From assembly GCA_016648135.1 (NCBI GenBank), contig JADDOH010004218.1, positions 34,553 to 98,552 on the forward strand: a stretch of 64,000 nucleotides of DNA. Reading direction: 5' to 3'. A program made the position numbers and the translations under genes. Source of the DNA: Agrypnia vestita (taxonomy: Eukaryota; Arthropoda; Insecta; Trichoptera; Phryganeidae). Shown here in pieces: positions 11,302-22,596 of the stretch; the stretch's first letter is position 1, and each line of letters opens with the position of its first letter. The notes under the pieces are model-generated. The model saw only the letters and a list, made by a program, of their open reading frames with translations, was not told where the DNA came from and searched no databases.

Positions 11302-12529
11302 TATATCTATGCTTCATTGATGACAGTCTTCTATGTAGGTGATGTGTTTCATGAAGAAAAATTGTAGCATGCACCGCTAACAGATCGTAGTTTTCATCTT
11401 AATTGAATTTCTATCAACTTGAGCACGTTAAGAGAGATGAGACATGAAATAAGTAACCCCATAGAAAACTATTAAAAGGAGAAAACTTGCAGAAGTTGGA
11501 GAAGTTTGGAGAAGTTCAATTGCAGTTTTTGGACATCTAAAATTCACACTCCATCCATAATTTATCTGCCTACCCTTGTATTACAAAATATCTCAATCTA
11601 CGCGTCTCATTATTTTAATATATATAAAAAAAACACAATTAAGATTTAGATTCATACCACCCGGTAGATGAAGTCAGCTCTTTAGAGTATTTTGACGCGA
11701 GGTTCAAATATGAATTATTCAAATCCTTTTAGCTGCTACATAATTTGAGATATAATTTTTTCGTGCATTATTTTTACCTAAAATGAAGCTTTAAGATTTG
11801 AATTCTCACATTTCTTGGGATATTTATGAAAAAGCCTTGCTACGGATTAATAGTATGAAAATAAAATCATTGAAAAAAACTGTAAACATTGTAATTAAAA
11901 AGTTAATCATTAATTAAGATAATTTCTAGAAGTCTCACAGAGACGAAGTTGTTTATATACAAAACATGTATGAATTAACATTATGTTTATGACGAACATG
12001 AAATCGACATCGTTCGTAGAAAACAAATTACAAAAAAACACGTCTTAGACATGGAAAGCCTTTAAAATTTTCCATTATTTAAAGATGCAAGGCTTTTAAG
12101 GCTTTAAATGAGAAAAACAACGTAATATTGCATCAATGCTTTCATACATGCCACCGGTTGACAAAATATTTTTCAAAAATTTACTTAAAAATGATTTATT
12201 TCGCCTTTATTATATTTTTTATTTAGTATTTCTTTATTATATTATTATTACCACAGTAAAAAGTTTCTCTGACCTTGTAAATTAAAATTAATTGTGTTAT
12301 TTCTATTGTTTAAATTAATTTTTTTTGGTAGAGTTTCATAAAAATGATTTCATTATCGCTTAAATAAAGTACTAGGTAAATCTAATTTTTCTCATGCAAA
12401 TGACGTTATAAAAAAATTAGAATATTATCATTTACTCGGAAAACAATAATATTGTTTCCTATAGTTAGAACATGGATTTTAAACTATGAATGCGTTTTTC
12501 TTTAAATTCTTGTTTTGACCTTACGACAA
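11302..12529. other. AT-rich DNA, little recognised
   Basis: No gene. A short piece at about 11932-11955 (TCTCACAGAGACGA) matches the arm ends of the fold-back at 32972-33220. The rest shows no structure I can name. Confidence 0.4.
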
Positions 12530-12890
12530 AATAGAACTGGGGTGACGAAATAGACATGGAAATGGGGAATATATCAAATAATGGGTTATTCATTAAATTC
12601 AAGTGGTTATTAATTATTGGCTTTAGTGTTCAGGCATTTCTTGATTTCTGATACTCCTGAGTTGTCCAATATAAGGCTTTTGTTGTTAACAGGGAGAATC
12701 TTAATACCGTTTTCGTTTTTAAAACATGTACAAAAATTAATTTGTTTTTAAAATAAATAATGGATATTTAGTTAGCGCCCGTCCTGAAGAAGATTCAGTG
12801 GTATTTAAACCGATATACATAAAGTTATTCCAAGTGGTTTATACAAAGTCCTTTATTAATTTAAATTAATAATTATATCCAACCACAAAG
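12530..12890 (+). mobile_element. PLE-type terminal region relic
   Basis: Shares blocks with 32230-32470 (opposite strand), namely ATGGGGAAyATATCAA, a CAGTGGTAT...AAACCGATA block and, at the end, ATATCCAACCACAAAG, which is also present near 37030-37045. CTGAAGA (12784-12790) followed by TTTAAAC (12804-12810) looks like a degraded hammerhead core. Assignment to Penelope-like elements is by this ribozyme-like motif, which is known from PLE terminal repeats, not by protein. Confidence 0.45.
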
Positions 12891-13498
12891 ATTTTTTTAA
12901 TAGAAATTCTTTATTAAAAATAAAATTAATACATACGTGTAACAGTGACAGTGAATATTTTTTTTATACATGTTTAACTGTCCTCAGAAAAGTTAAAACT
13001 TATGTTTAGGGACAGGAGTACTGATAATGTTAGAGCATGAATGATAAGTATGTATAAGTCAATAAATGGAACAGTGTAGAGAAATATAAACATCATAAAA
13101 TACATTACAGTTATTTTTTAAATTCTAACTATTTTTTTGTTTTGATTATGTATTATTCTATTTGTTATATGTATTTCTTGAATTTGTATTTTTTTAGTTC
13201 TGATATTCATTCGTAAATTACTTAAAAATCTAACACCTAGATAAGTGTAATAGTGTTGTGAAGCTATTTTGTTGTAGGTATTTGGGAATGTTTAAACATC
13301 CTATTATTTGCGCTCTTTGGCTATGAATATGAGAATCCTGAGCTTGTGGTGTATTTATATTTGTGGAATGAATGTCTCTTTATGTATTTGTAATATTGAA
13401 GTTAATGCTATAAACATAAAAAATATATTTTTTTAATACACAAAGTTTGATCATTTTATCATTATAAAATAAAATAATAGTATAAAAATAGGTTAATA
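12891..13498. other. AT-rich DNA, nothing recognised
   Basis: Long A/T runs, no open frame, no repeat partner seen. Confidence 0.4.
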
Positions 13499-14106
13499 CA
13501 GGGTGGGGCGGAGCAACTTGTTTATTTGAATTGGGCGCACTAAAACGATGTTTGCTCCGAAGAGGGTGGGAGTAGGCACATTAGAAAGGGCGGGGCGTCA
13601 AGTTGTAGCTCCGCTTGGTTTAGCCAGCATCATGGAGTGGACGAAGGTTGGAGCGCGCCTTCGCTGTCGAAGCACACTTCTCTAACCATTGCTCAATCAT
13701 CGCCACGCAACGTACATTCCGTACACGTTACAATATTTATTTTCCTGATTTAGCTTCCTGCGACTATTTTTATGGGGCTATCTAAAATCACTTGCTTCAA
13801 CAATCGTTCTAGGACTCTGTTTCACCTGAAGAACACTACATTGATATCTAATCGTCAAGCTGTCGTCAACACATCCGTTGATTAGCGGGAAGAAGCTGAA
13901 CGAAACTACCTACTGAAAAAACCGAGTTCGATTAAAGCAGTATATTTAAAATAATGAACGCCATTTGCCTGATATCGTCTTTAAAACAGTGTAAACATAA
14001 AATTTTAATGTTGTACTTTATGTTGTTAAAATAATTAAATATTATATATCTCCATTAGTTTTTTTAATTGAATTACTAAACAAGCAAGTTGCTCTGCCCC
14101 ACCCTG
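13499..14106 (+). mobile_element. Decayed mariner-like transposon, internally deleted
   Basis: 608 bp flanked by TA on each side. The terminal inverted repeats begin CAGGGTGGGGCGGAGCAACT at the left and CAGGGTGGGGCAGAGCAACT at the right (complement). Inside, plus-strand frames give YIFPDLASCDYF and, after a one-base shift, LWGYLKSL, matching the third catalytic Asp region (PDL..CDFFLWGYLK) of IS630/Tc1/mariner-superfamily transposases. The earlier catalytic residues are gone and several stops occur. Confidence 0.8.
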
Positions 14107-14602
14107 TATTATACAGATTACACATATAATGTTGCTATTTATGAGCAAAGCTGAGGTTGTAAAACTTATATAATATCTCTGACATCCGCGCCTCATCGAT
14201 TTCCCTTATTTTTTCAATCAACCTCCATTTCCTTAATCTCTTCCGACCTCGCCGAGCCCTGCTATCGCCTGACTTCTCTTATCTTTCTTTATTTCCGGTA
14301 CGGTGTTTCTAATGTTTCCCGATCATCGCGAATTCCTTTTCCCTCGTTTTCTTCAATCGCGAAATTTCATTGCAATGTTTGGGATTTCAGTCATATTTGC
14401 GAACAAATATTTGTGTAAAGAAATATGTTCTTTGATGTTTTTGACGATTTATTTGAGTATCTCGTCTCCTTATATATAAAGTTTATTCTACTAAAACAAT
14501 AGGTACGTTGATAATTATTATCCTTCTTTGATTCGCTGTTTTTTTTTTCCTTTGATGCTCCTACAGATGGAGCCACGAACTTCAAAATAGCTCACCAAGT
14601 CC
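14107..14602. other. Unassigned, partly pyrimidine-rich
   Basis: 14180-14370 is rich in C and T on the plus strand with no frame or repeat recognised. Confidence 0.35.
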
Positions 14603-14871
14603 AGCTTCTTGCAAGAATCTTCTGTGTATAGTTTTCTGGGATATTCTGCCGTATATATGTGACCTCTCTGGCCCATTTTTGGATCCCATTGCAGGGTCCA
14701 TCATCAGGGCTGATGTGGCTGATCAGCCCTGATGATGGACCCTGCAATGGGATCCGAAACGTTGGCCAGAGAGGTCACATATATACGGCAGAATATCCCA
14801 GAAAACTATACAAGGAAGATTCTGAATAGCCGTGAAAATCTAAGGACATTTCTTGCAAGAAGTTTAACATA
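14603..14871. repeat. Large palindrome carrying a PLE-type hammerhead motif
   Basis: Left arm 14603-14712 and right arm 14713-14871 are near-perfect complements from TGATCAGCCCTGATGATGG outward through AGAGAGGTCACATATATACGG and CCCAGAAAACTATACA to CTTGCAAGAAG. The left arm lacks about 40 bp near its outer end. Related single-arm copies lie at 34415-34545 and, weakly, at 27345-27375. The centre contains an intact hammerhead-like core in the right arm. Confidence 0.85.
14729..14770 (+). ncRNA. Hammerhead-ribozyme-like motif
   Basis: CTGATGA (14729-14735), one extra T, a stem II of GGACCC paired with GGGATCC (one bulged A) closed by a TGCAAT loop, then GAA (14756-14758) and the palindrome ACGT (14759-14762). 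Cleavage would follow T14763 (GUU triplet). GCC before the core can pair with GGC after it as a three-pair stem I. Hammerheads with very short, self-complementary stem III that act as dimers are established for Penelope-like elements and retrozymes. Whether this copy is transcribed or active is unknown. Confidence 0.6.
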
Positions 14872-15144
14872 TTAAAAAAAAAAAAATTAAATATACATTT
14901 TTAAATAACTCACAATTTAATCGTTCGAGAATTGGTTGAAGTCAGTAATCAAATTTTTTTGAGCAGTAAAAAATATATCAAAAAATATACTTAAGATGCT
15001 TCTATAATAATAACTTTTCAGAATGTTCATTCCAACTTTTAGAGATATTTAACACATTTAAAAACAGGAAACAGAAATTAAATGTTGTAAATAAACAATA
15101 TCGTTGTGAGTTTAGTTGATTAAGAAATGTTAGAAATTTAATTA

Positions 15145-15240
15145 TTTTCCCCCCGGGGGTAGGCAGAGGGAATTGAACATCACATTCTTCTGTCCTGGCA
15201 AAGCACATTTGTCTTTCATACATGTTATTGTAGTGTAGTA
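15145..15240 (-). mobile_element. LINE 3'-end relic
   Basis: Minus-strand translation CFARTEECDVQF then PLPTPGG corresponds to the CQDRRVWRSILSAYPHG tail seen at 9436-9484, with the same conserved DNA around TTCTGTCCTGGCA. Only the last 30 or so codons survive. Confidence 0.5.
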
Positions 15241-15252
15241 AGTATTCGTAAA

Positions 15253-15564
15253 TTGTGGAGATACACGTCACAGTAAAGTGACGGCCCTCCCGATTGGCCG
15301 AGTTAATATTGCTGTCATGCAGCCGGCGGTTGATTCGCCGTGGATGTCATCACCGGCGGCCAATGAACGGATCGGTTGGTGTCGTCATCTTCTGGTTTAT
15401 AAGGCGCGTCGTCACTACGACGGGCGTCCAGATTCCTCGGGAGTAATATTGTACCTAGTTGCTGTCAGTCGTATATATAAATAAAGTAAAGTTGCATCTC
15501 TGTCACTCGAAGTATTATTAATTAATTACTACCTGCCTGACCCAGTACGAGTAGGTACATCACA
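15253..15564 (+). mobile_element. LTR-like segment
   Basis: GC-rich block with CCAAT-type motifs on both strands (ATTGGCCG near 15292, CCAATGAACGG near 15360), a TATAAGG box near 15400 and an AATAAAG polyadenylation-type signal near 15480, running from TGTGGAG to ACATCACA. This is LTR-like layout. It could also be a stray promoter. The target duplication was not resolved. Confidence 0.4.
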
Positions 15565-15687
15565 GTTATCATATCCGCTTTTCGGTTCTTTAAGTTTTTA
15601 ACGGGGTTCATGTTTAGTTCTTCAATATTTTTTATACATGAACTTGATCGTGCCAAGTCTTTTGCGGATACCCTCAGTTCTATATAT

Positions 15688-16516
15688 TGTCATGTGTCAT
15701 GGCTGCGGGAGGAATTAATGAAAACGCTGGAATTTATTACAGATTTATTAATTACCAAGTCACTTAACACTATTTCACTTAACGCTTTTATCTAAATTAA
15801 ACTATTTTGCATATTTATCACTCGTAAATAGACACTGTATAATCGCTATAACACTTTATTTACTATTCAATAGAACATTTCATCCAATTTCCGCACGTAT
15901 TATTCGCTCCGGTTTATTGCGTTACGTAAGAACTTTCCAGATTATTCGCTGTCGAATTATTGCTCGGCTGGCCACATTGGCCCGCTTTTGCTTCTGTTAT
16001 CGCTGTCAAGCGTGCCAAAAACAACAAAAACACTACTCCCGGGTGTCTTATTTATATCTGGCTAATGCTGATATCGAAGCTTCTAGGCATTCCTAGTATT
16101 TAGGAGGACTTTCTCGTGGCTTCCAGGCTTTATAGATGTTTCTCGATGCTTCCCAAAAGCCGTAGATTACGCTAGGCCGTTCTAGAATCTTCGATAGTGT
16201 TGTGATCATCATGTTGATCACAACTGTAGAACTGTCACTTGACATGAGTGCATGCCATATTGGTACATAGCAGCGTGGTATTGCCTTGGTGAGTGGCATT
16301 TCTCACATTTTCACGCACACAAATGTATCCCACCAGCTAGTTCAACGGTACAACACAAGTCTCAGGTGGAGTTCTTACTTGATAGTATGTGAAGCATATC
16401 CAGATCTTTAAATTTGTAAACCAATGCATGAGATGAATACATGGATAGGATTTTACACATTTTACTGTAGAACTGTCACTTGACATGAGTGCATGACTCT
16501 TTTTAGCTTCGTTTCA
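15688..16516 (-). mobile_element. Solo LTR, family L1 copy 2, with internal duplication
   Basis: Begins TGTCATGTGTCATGGCTGC and shares the middle and right-hand blocks of the family, with the minus-strand TATA box at 16049-16056. The right end is interrupted: 16223-16254 is repeated exactly at 16464-16495, with 209 bp between, after which the family end (CTCTTTTTAGCTTCGTTTCA) resumes. This explains the extra length compared with 613 bp for copy 3. Confidence 0.75.
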
Positions 16517-17159
16517 AAATAAATCCTTGAAAAATTTATACAAAATCTGGTACCTATAAATCATTTTTAACTATTATACATTTATTAAACTCTCTTTGTC
16601 TGTTGTTCGTTGTAGAATTTTCTCATTGATATTTCACCAGCTTAACGACTAGCTAGAGCTGTGAAATTTTTAATATTTACATATAGTGGACGACTATACA
16701 TTATTAAATCATTATTTCCATGATTTATTCATTATTTCGATTAAAATTATTAATTTTCTATTATTATTGAGTCCTCAGAGTTTGGTATTTTAATTTGGAC
16801 TAGCAGGAAAGCAACGGCTTCGCAGATTGCTTACTGCTAGGCCCTGCGGGCGGCTATTGTGTTTGCTGTGCAGCAAACACAATTGTTTACCTATGCCTAC
16901 GTCAGCCGCTTCGCGGCCAATTGTATCTGGCAAATTTCCACTTTTAATTACGGGTAGTTTAGATATAATTAAGACAAAGTATTTATTCAGTATTTCTAAC
17001 CGATTAATAAGTCAGAGCGGAATAAACCACAGTTCGATAGGTAGGTACCTACTCTCTTCTCTTATCGCAGTGTTGATTACTTTTATACAACATTATAAAA
17101 AACCAAAAATGTAATTAAAATTTCAACAAATAAAATATTGTCGACCGTAAAAAAAAATT
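16517..17159. other. Unassigned sequence
   Basis: GC-richer patch at 16800-16930 containing the short palindrome TTTGCTGTGCAGCAAA. No gene recognised. Confidence 0.4.
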
Positions 17160-17232
17160 CGATACTGCCAGGATTTGAAACTGGAATCCTCTGATCCGCA
17201 GTCAGACGCGTTATCCGCTGCGCCACACGACC
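17160..17232 (-). tRNA. tRNA-Arg-like gene (anticodon GCG), probable pseudogene
   Basis: 73 nt on the minus strand with the layout of eukaryotic tRNA-Arg(ACG): D-arm region TGGCGCAGCGGATAACGC, a perfect anticodon stem TCTGA/TCAGA around loop CTGCGGA, and a T stem CCAG/CTGG. A run of nine T follows two bases beyond the 3' end (17149-17157 on the plus strand), a good Pol III terminator. Changes from a functional tRNA: anticodon ACG has become GCG, the B box TTCGA is TTCAA, and two acceptor pairs are broken. A recently dead gene or a SINE head are both possible. Confidence 0.7.
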
Positions 17233-17593
17233 CATCGGGCACCATGGCAAAATTATTGTATACAAATAGAAATCATCATCCAAATGCAGAAACGTACGAC
17301 ATTGGTTGGGGTAATTAATATATTGATACTGCATGGGTGATATCAAAAAATCGATTACGAATGTATGCAAAGAAGGCGAATAAAAGCAAGCATTTTTTAT
17401 ACTCGTAAAGGTTAAATTGTTGTGTGTAGGTTAGGTTAGTTTGATTATTCTACATTAAAGTGCTCTTGTATCAGTCAAAGTTTTCTGCGACGGGCTGCTT
17501 TTTACATATAATACATTCGAATTCAAATTGTGGTGAATGTATTTTTATCAGGATTTTTTCGGAGTTGTTAATTCTAAAGTGAAGAATATATTC

Positions 17594-18335
17594 TACTAGC
17601 TGTTTATACCCGGCGTAGCACACGTTACGAAGTTAAAAATAAGTTTGTGGGGAAAAATAAAATTTTCATTCTTTTGCAAAGCCTCTAATAAAAACAATTA
17701 TTCCATTTAATCAATGCTCGAATGGATGGGATGTCCAGAAGGGAAATGTGCCCTGTGTTACCCACTGGGTCCTAAAGAATAAGTATGCAAAATTTGGTCA
17801 GATCGGCCAAACGGAGTGGATTTGTACAGGAAATATATCAGAGAGGGATCGGGATCAAACGGTGTGGATTTGTACAAAAAATGTTACCCACCGGGTGCTA
17901 AAGAATAAGTATGCACAATTTCCGTCAGATTATGGATGGTACCCACTGCTTACCCTGGACCGTTTTATGAGCAAAAGCTCCCATATCGGCCCTTCTCATT
18001 CGTCTCCAGGTTGACATTTTTTTTAGCTACAATGCAAGACCGTGCTGCCCATATCGGTCGTATAAACCGGTGCGAGGCGACACGGCCGCAAAATAAAACC
18101 ATTCACAGACGGTCACTATTTTCACGCCACGTCTTTATTTTCATTTATTACTGTAAAATCGGTCAAATGGTACGGATTTGCTAAGAAAATATATCAGGAG
18201 AGAGGGTGGGGTAAAGGAAGAGAGGAAAATGTTCCCCACGTTGGCCGCCGGGTCCTAAAGCAAAAATTTGCAAAATTAGAGTCAGATCGATATATCAGGG
18301 AGTGGGGGAGGAGTAAAGAGGAATGTTACCTATCG
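17594..18335 (+). mobile_element. LINE/SINE 3'-end-type repeat (CCCGGCGTAGC family)
   Basis: Begins ACTAGCTGTTTATACCCGGC and repeats the blocks GGGTCCTAAAGAATAAGTAT, GCAAAATTTGGTCAGATCGG and GTGGATTTGTACA two to three times, the last reappearing at 18600-18660. Such GCAAATTT-GGTCAGATCGG blocks are typical of 3' ends of widespread invertebrate LINE-derived repeats. No coding part remains. Confidence 0.55.
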
Positions 18336-18585
18336 TCGCTATATATATAATTAAGCCTATGTGCCGTTTTAGTACATTCTGAAATAAACGAATGAAACTG
18401 TTTTAAAAAATAATTGCACAGACTAGATTTATAAATAATATTTTTTTAACTTACTAGGCAGACTTGCCAGATGAACGGCAATGTTTTTTTTTAGTATATG
18501 TCTATTATTTATATGAAAAATTGACAAATCGATTCATTCATCTGAGAATGTATTGAACGGCACATATGCTTAATTATATATACAG
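18336..18585. mobile_element. MITE-like inverted repeat
   Basis: Arms of about 55 bp: TATATATAATTAAGCCTATG then TGCCGTTTTAGTACATTCTG at the left is complementary to the right end at 18532-18585. The core is AT-rich. It splits the CCCGGCGTAGC-type repeat, whose next block (GGGTCCTCGAAAATAAGTA) resumes at 18602, so it is a later insertion. Confidence 0.65.
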
Positions 18586-18661
18586 TGACGCTATATTACT
18601 TACCGGGTCCTCGAAAATAAGTACACAAAATTTGGGTCAGATCGGACAAACAAACGATGTA

Positions 18662-18790
18662 GATATTATGACGTGGAGTTCAGATCCTCATGATCTGAAC
18701 CCCTCGTCATCACCAGCTAGTTCAATCGGAGAAGAATGGGACTAACCTTACTCCTCTATTACAATCTCAGGGTCCTTTCGGTGAAGTGCG
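18662..18790 (-). repeat. Repeat shared with 26060-26200
   Basis: On the minus strand it reads CTAGCTGGTGATGACGAGGG then GATCATGAGGATCTGAAC, matching 26134-26180 on the plus strand. A perfect hairpin TTCAGATC/GATCTGAA is present. Possibly another degraded PLE-type hammerhead region (GTGATGA ... GAAC). Confidence 0.5.
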
Positions 18791-20489
18791 CACTGAACTC
18801 TCTCTCTCGAGCCGCTTCAGGTGCCTCTCATATTAACAAGATCAAGTTGCAACACATTAACAAAGATGGGTTTACATAACAAGACATTTAGTGCGAACGA
18901 CATAAGCATTTATTCAATAAACTACTGACAATTATCTGTGCCATGAAATAGCGACAAAAGGCAAATTCAAAGATATTCTAAATTCGGTGCATTGAAATCT
19001 TATATTCTAATTTAAAATAAATTGCCTTCTCCGCGACATCTTCGCTGACGGCCGCGATACAAGGGAGAAAGCAGCTTACACTATATTTTCAAAACTCTAC
19101 AGGCGGTAGCGCCCGCGCAGATGTCGCGGACGGGAAATCGTCAGGTCAGAATTTACATTCACATAGGATGAGACACAATTAACACGTACAACAACGCATC
19201 CACATGATGCTCAACATGTCCTTATGAATAGATCACAGATGCTCTTCCAAACCCCGTGCTTCACAAAACTTTACGTCGCCGTGACGCTGAACGGTATGAT
19301 GGATACTTGAAATATAGTATTAGATCAGATAATACCAGGTCTTTCGGCGTTAGAACGGAACTGTTCCGACAATGCTTATCTCCTGCATCGCGCCACGATG
19401 TACTACATCAGGTCAGGGTGAGACCGGCATACCCTGGGTCCATGGAAGCTGACTCCTATGCTGCCAGGTGGTCCCCTGCCTTTGTGCTGAACCTCAAGCC
19501 CTCAGCAGGCCGCATGCTTAGCATGCGAAGACGGCTTCACCTTGTGACCCCATCGTAGGAACCCTGATAACAATTCATCATTAGCACAAATCTACAATTA
19601 AACAATGTTATTACGATGTTACTTCAAATAGCGTCTCTCAATTCACTTCTTACCTCTCAACAGGGTGCGTAGTTTTCACATCACGTGTGGCAGAGTGTCA
19701 AAATCCGAATGATGCCATGTTGCTTTGAATTGACGGATAATGTCGCTAAGTTCGCAAATGTACGGGGTTCTGAAAAGCACGCACTGTACCTACGTGGACT
19801 CGAATAATTTTATCAGCAATATTATGCGCGGTGATTTAAATATTTCATTTTGTTTTACTGTTCCGCGAAGGAGTGTGACGAACATAATTTATTAAGTCAC
19901 AATATGTATAGAAAACAGACAGAAAGACATTGAGTTTTATAGGCATAAGATTCCATTAAATTGTAAGATGATGTAACAATGGGCAATTTTAATAGATTTC
20001 TGAGTATTGAGAGATTGAGGCGCCTCTGTTGACAAGGCAAGTAACTCGCGGAGAATAGCAAAACAGTTGAACGTCTTTCAAAAACTCATTCCGGTTTTAA
20101 TTCAACCCCCGGTGTAGTCGGGTTTGTTTATTAACGTCGGAAGCTTTCGAACTTGAAATTAGCTCGTTTCAATATGAAAACTAACAATCACCGCTACAAA
20201 CAAGGACGCCCAAGTTCTCCTCTCCGACTCGGCGCTGATGACGTAGTCCAGTACATGTACACGGCTCGCAGACTCTCAAACTACTTGGCCCAGCAGTATT
20301 CGGTGGACCGGATTGCTCTCAGCGGGACATGTTCAAGATGCATTGTGGTATGACACTATGTGAGTGGCCACGTCGCAAGGGAATGAAGTGTCGCGATTAT
20401 ATTGTAAAAGCTAATAATATTATACATTACGTAATATGAATTTTACTTTAAAACAACAAGGCAATTATAAATTATAATATAATACAAAG
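18791..20489. other. Unassigned sequence with GC-richer patches
   Basis: 19250-19560 and 20200-20340 are GC-richer and each contains a 65-100 codon open frame, but the translations resemble nothing I know and lack codon-level support. No repeat partner in the window. Confidence 0.35.
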
Positions 20490-20753
20490 GTACTGATCGA
20501 AAGTGATGGTATTCGAGAGAGAGACGAAAGGGTGGCTAAGTGTGATGTAATTGTAAACAAAGAATGCTTAGAACAAGTGAACGAGTTTGTGTATTTGGGA
20601 AGTATTCGTTACCGTGAGAAATCACAGCGAAGTGCGCACGACAACGGCCAGGTGTGCCCAGTCGTAAAATTGCGAAGCGACATATCAAAGCGAATAATCG
20701 AGCAAAGTTCTTTACTTAAAAGGGTGAAAGAAACCGGAGACATAGCTGTGTAA
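20490..20753 (+). mobile_element. LINE reverse transcriptase relic
   Basis: Plus-strand translation VIVNKECLEQVNEFVYLGSI followed by SDISKRI resembles the block just C-terminal to the RT catalytic motif in insect LINEs (LEQV.EFVYLGS ... EI.RRI). The frame is open to 20753 but upstream and downstream domains are gone, and the insertion ends where an LTR fragment begins. Confidence 0.6.
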
Positions 20754-20756
20754 TTT

Positions 20757-20967
20757 TCTAGCGAATGTTAAAGAAAGCGTACTAGCGAAAATTAAATATT
20801 TATTTTCGAGTGATTTATTGCGAAATAGTGTAATTTAAAGGGTAGCGTTAAGTTTAATAGTGTCAGGTGATTCTGTTTATTGGATAGTTAATAAATCATT
20901 AGTTAATAAATCGCTAATTAATTTTTGGAGTTTTCAATCAATCATGTGACAATAAGAATAATAAGTC
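20757..20967 (+). mobile_element. Truncated LTR fragment, family L1 copy 3
   Basis: Matches the right half of the plus-strand copy at 49570-49768: AAGTGTTAA-like, GTGATTTATTGCGAAA, TTAATAGTGTCAGGTGA, AATAAATCGCTAATTAA, ending CATGTGACA. The U3 and TATA part is missing. Confidence 0.6.
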
Positions 20968-21719
20968 GAGTATGTGTAACAATACAAAATAAAGATATGC
21001 ATAAAAATCGACTTGACTAATCAAGATTAGAATTTATAAACAATTAGGGATATTAACAAGCACCCAATATTGATCAGAAACCATTGCTCGTATTTCAATT
21101 GGGGGGCATCCTCATTGCGATAATATTTTATTACATATTGTAGAACAGTGTCTCATATTCAACTAACAGTTCACATTGAATCACTTTATACATTCTTAAT
21201 ATCCGCACTTACGAATACTTACATGGAGTCTTTACTTTAGAGTCTTACTGCTGTGTCTTTTTAAAGTGGGATTTTAATTTTGGCTTACATCTAAAATAAT
21301 TCACTTACACTTTTAATTCACGTAGAAGGGCATTAAAACATTAATGCCTTCGATATGAGAAGTGGTGCTGGGCTGTTCTAGTCCTGATTCTGGGCACTGC
21401 AATGTTCCCAGCCGACTTTGCTCTGTCACAAAAACAGCTGCCTAGCGGTATTGCTGAAGTTATTTCGTGGGTTTAGGTAGAGTACATTTTTGTTGGATTT
21501 CATTAATATTTAATACATTGAAAGTTTAAAAAAGATCTATTTTCTGAAATGTTGTAAATTTCTTCAAAATTACTTTAATAAGTAGTCTCTGCACCGTTTT
21601 CATGAACGATACATTAGATTTAAGGACACTATCCCATCCAAATATTCCATATTGTTAAAATTAATTACTAAAATTAAATTACCCTATGATTTTCAAAAGT
21701 CAACATATGTTTTACTATA
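20968..21719. other. Unassigned AT-rich sequence
   Basis: No frame or repeat recognised. Confidence 0.4.
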
Positions 21720-22123
21720 CAGGATTATTTGAAAAACATTAATAACCTTGCAGTACTGAATTCCTGCTTTGATTATGAGTCGAAAATGTTCAAGTTATCG
21801 TGACCTAATATCAATAATCAATAATAATAGATACGTGACATCAAAATTTGCATTATTTTTTCAATATTTCTGACTTATTTTTTGAAAAAAGTTTAACTAT
21901 CATTAAAATATCTTATTTCGATCATGAAAAATTCATTTGCTTTAAAACAAGTCGAATAAAATGATAAAAAGCTTCGAATTCCAATTGGAAAACATTCTAA
22001 TTGGAAATTTTTCAGGGTTTTTATCATTTTATTAAACTAAAACGATAACTTGAACATTTTCGACTCATTATCAAGTCAGGAATATAATCCTGCGAGGTTA
22101 TAAATGTTTCCCAAATAACCCTG
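21720..22123. mobile_element. Fold-back MITE, Tc1/mariner-like ends, copy 2
   Basis: 404 bp, begins CAGGATTATTTGAAAAACAT and ends with the complement of CAGGGTTATTTGGGAAACAT. Flanks are TATA at the left and TGTA at the right (one change). Same internal blocks as copy 1 at 10790-11301 (TGAGTCGAAAATGTTCAAG, TCAATATTTCTGACTTAT), with the right arm shortened by about 100 bp. Confidence 0.8.
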
Positions 22124-22596
22124 TGTAAGTGTTTTTTCCTATTGAAAGTGACAATTTAACAACAAAAATCCAACATGCAGATAAAAGGGTTTCGATTTAA
22201 AATTAATTTATACCTAAAATAATGGCAGGCAGCCCTGCGTTGAACAACATTCCTTGTCGAGGTTCAAAGTTCAAGGGAATCGCTTATTCCGCTCAATACG
22301 TACCCACCCACGGCTACGGCTTTGTTATACGAAAATTATTTGATTTTCCACTGAAAACCCTTCAATAACGAGGCGATGGCCCTTGATATTTTCAGTCGGT
22401 ATTGTTCGACAACAAGTGTACGCGTTGCTTACCCAGTTTGTCTACATATTTATGAGCTGTGGTTGTGTGTGTTCGGGAATTAAACACAAAAATCTCACGT
22501 CGAAATGGATGTAAAACGACAAGACGCTTCAAATTTTATTCAAGATGCAAAACGTGAAAATAGTGCAAACAAAAAGTTTATTTTTCAGTACACAAA
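22124..22596. other. Unassigned, moderately GC-rich
   Basis: 22200-22500 has mixed composition with no repeat or frame; a candidate for unique host non-coding sequence. Confidence 0.35.

Noticed and set aside
19256..19558. 100-codon frame in a GC-rich patch as a gene
   Set aside because: No homology recognised, no splice or polyadenylation context; kept only as unassigned sequence.
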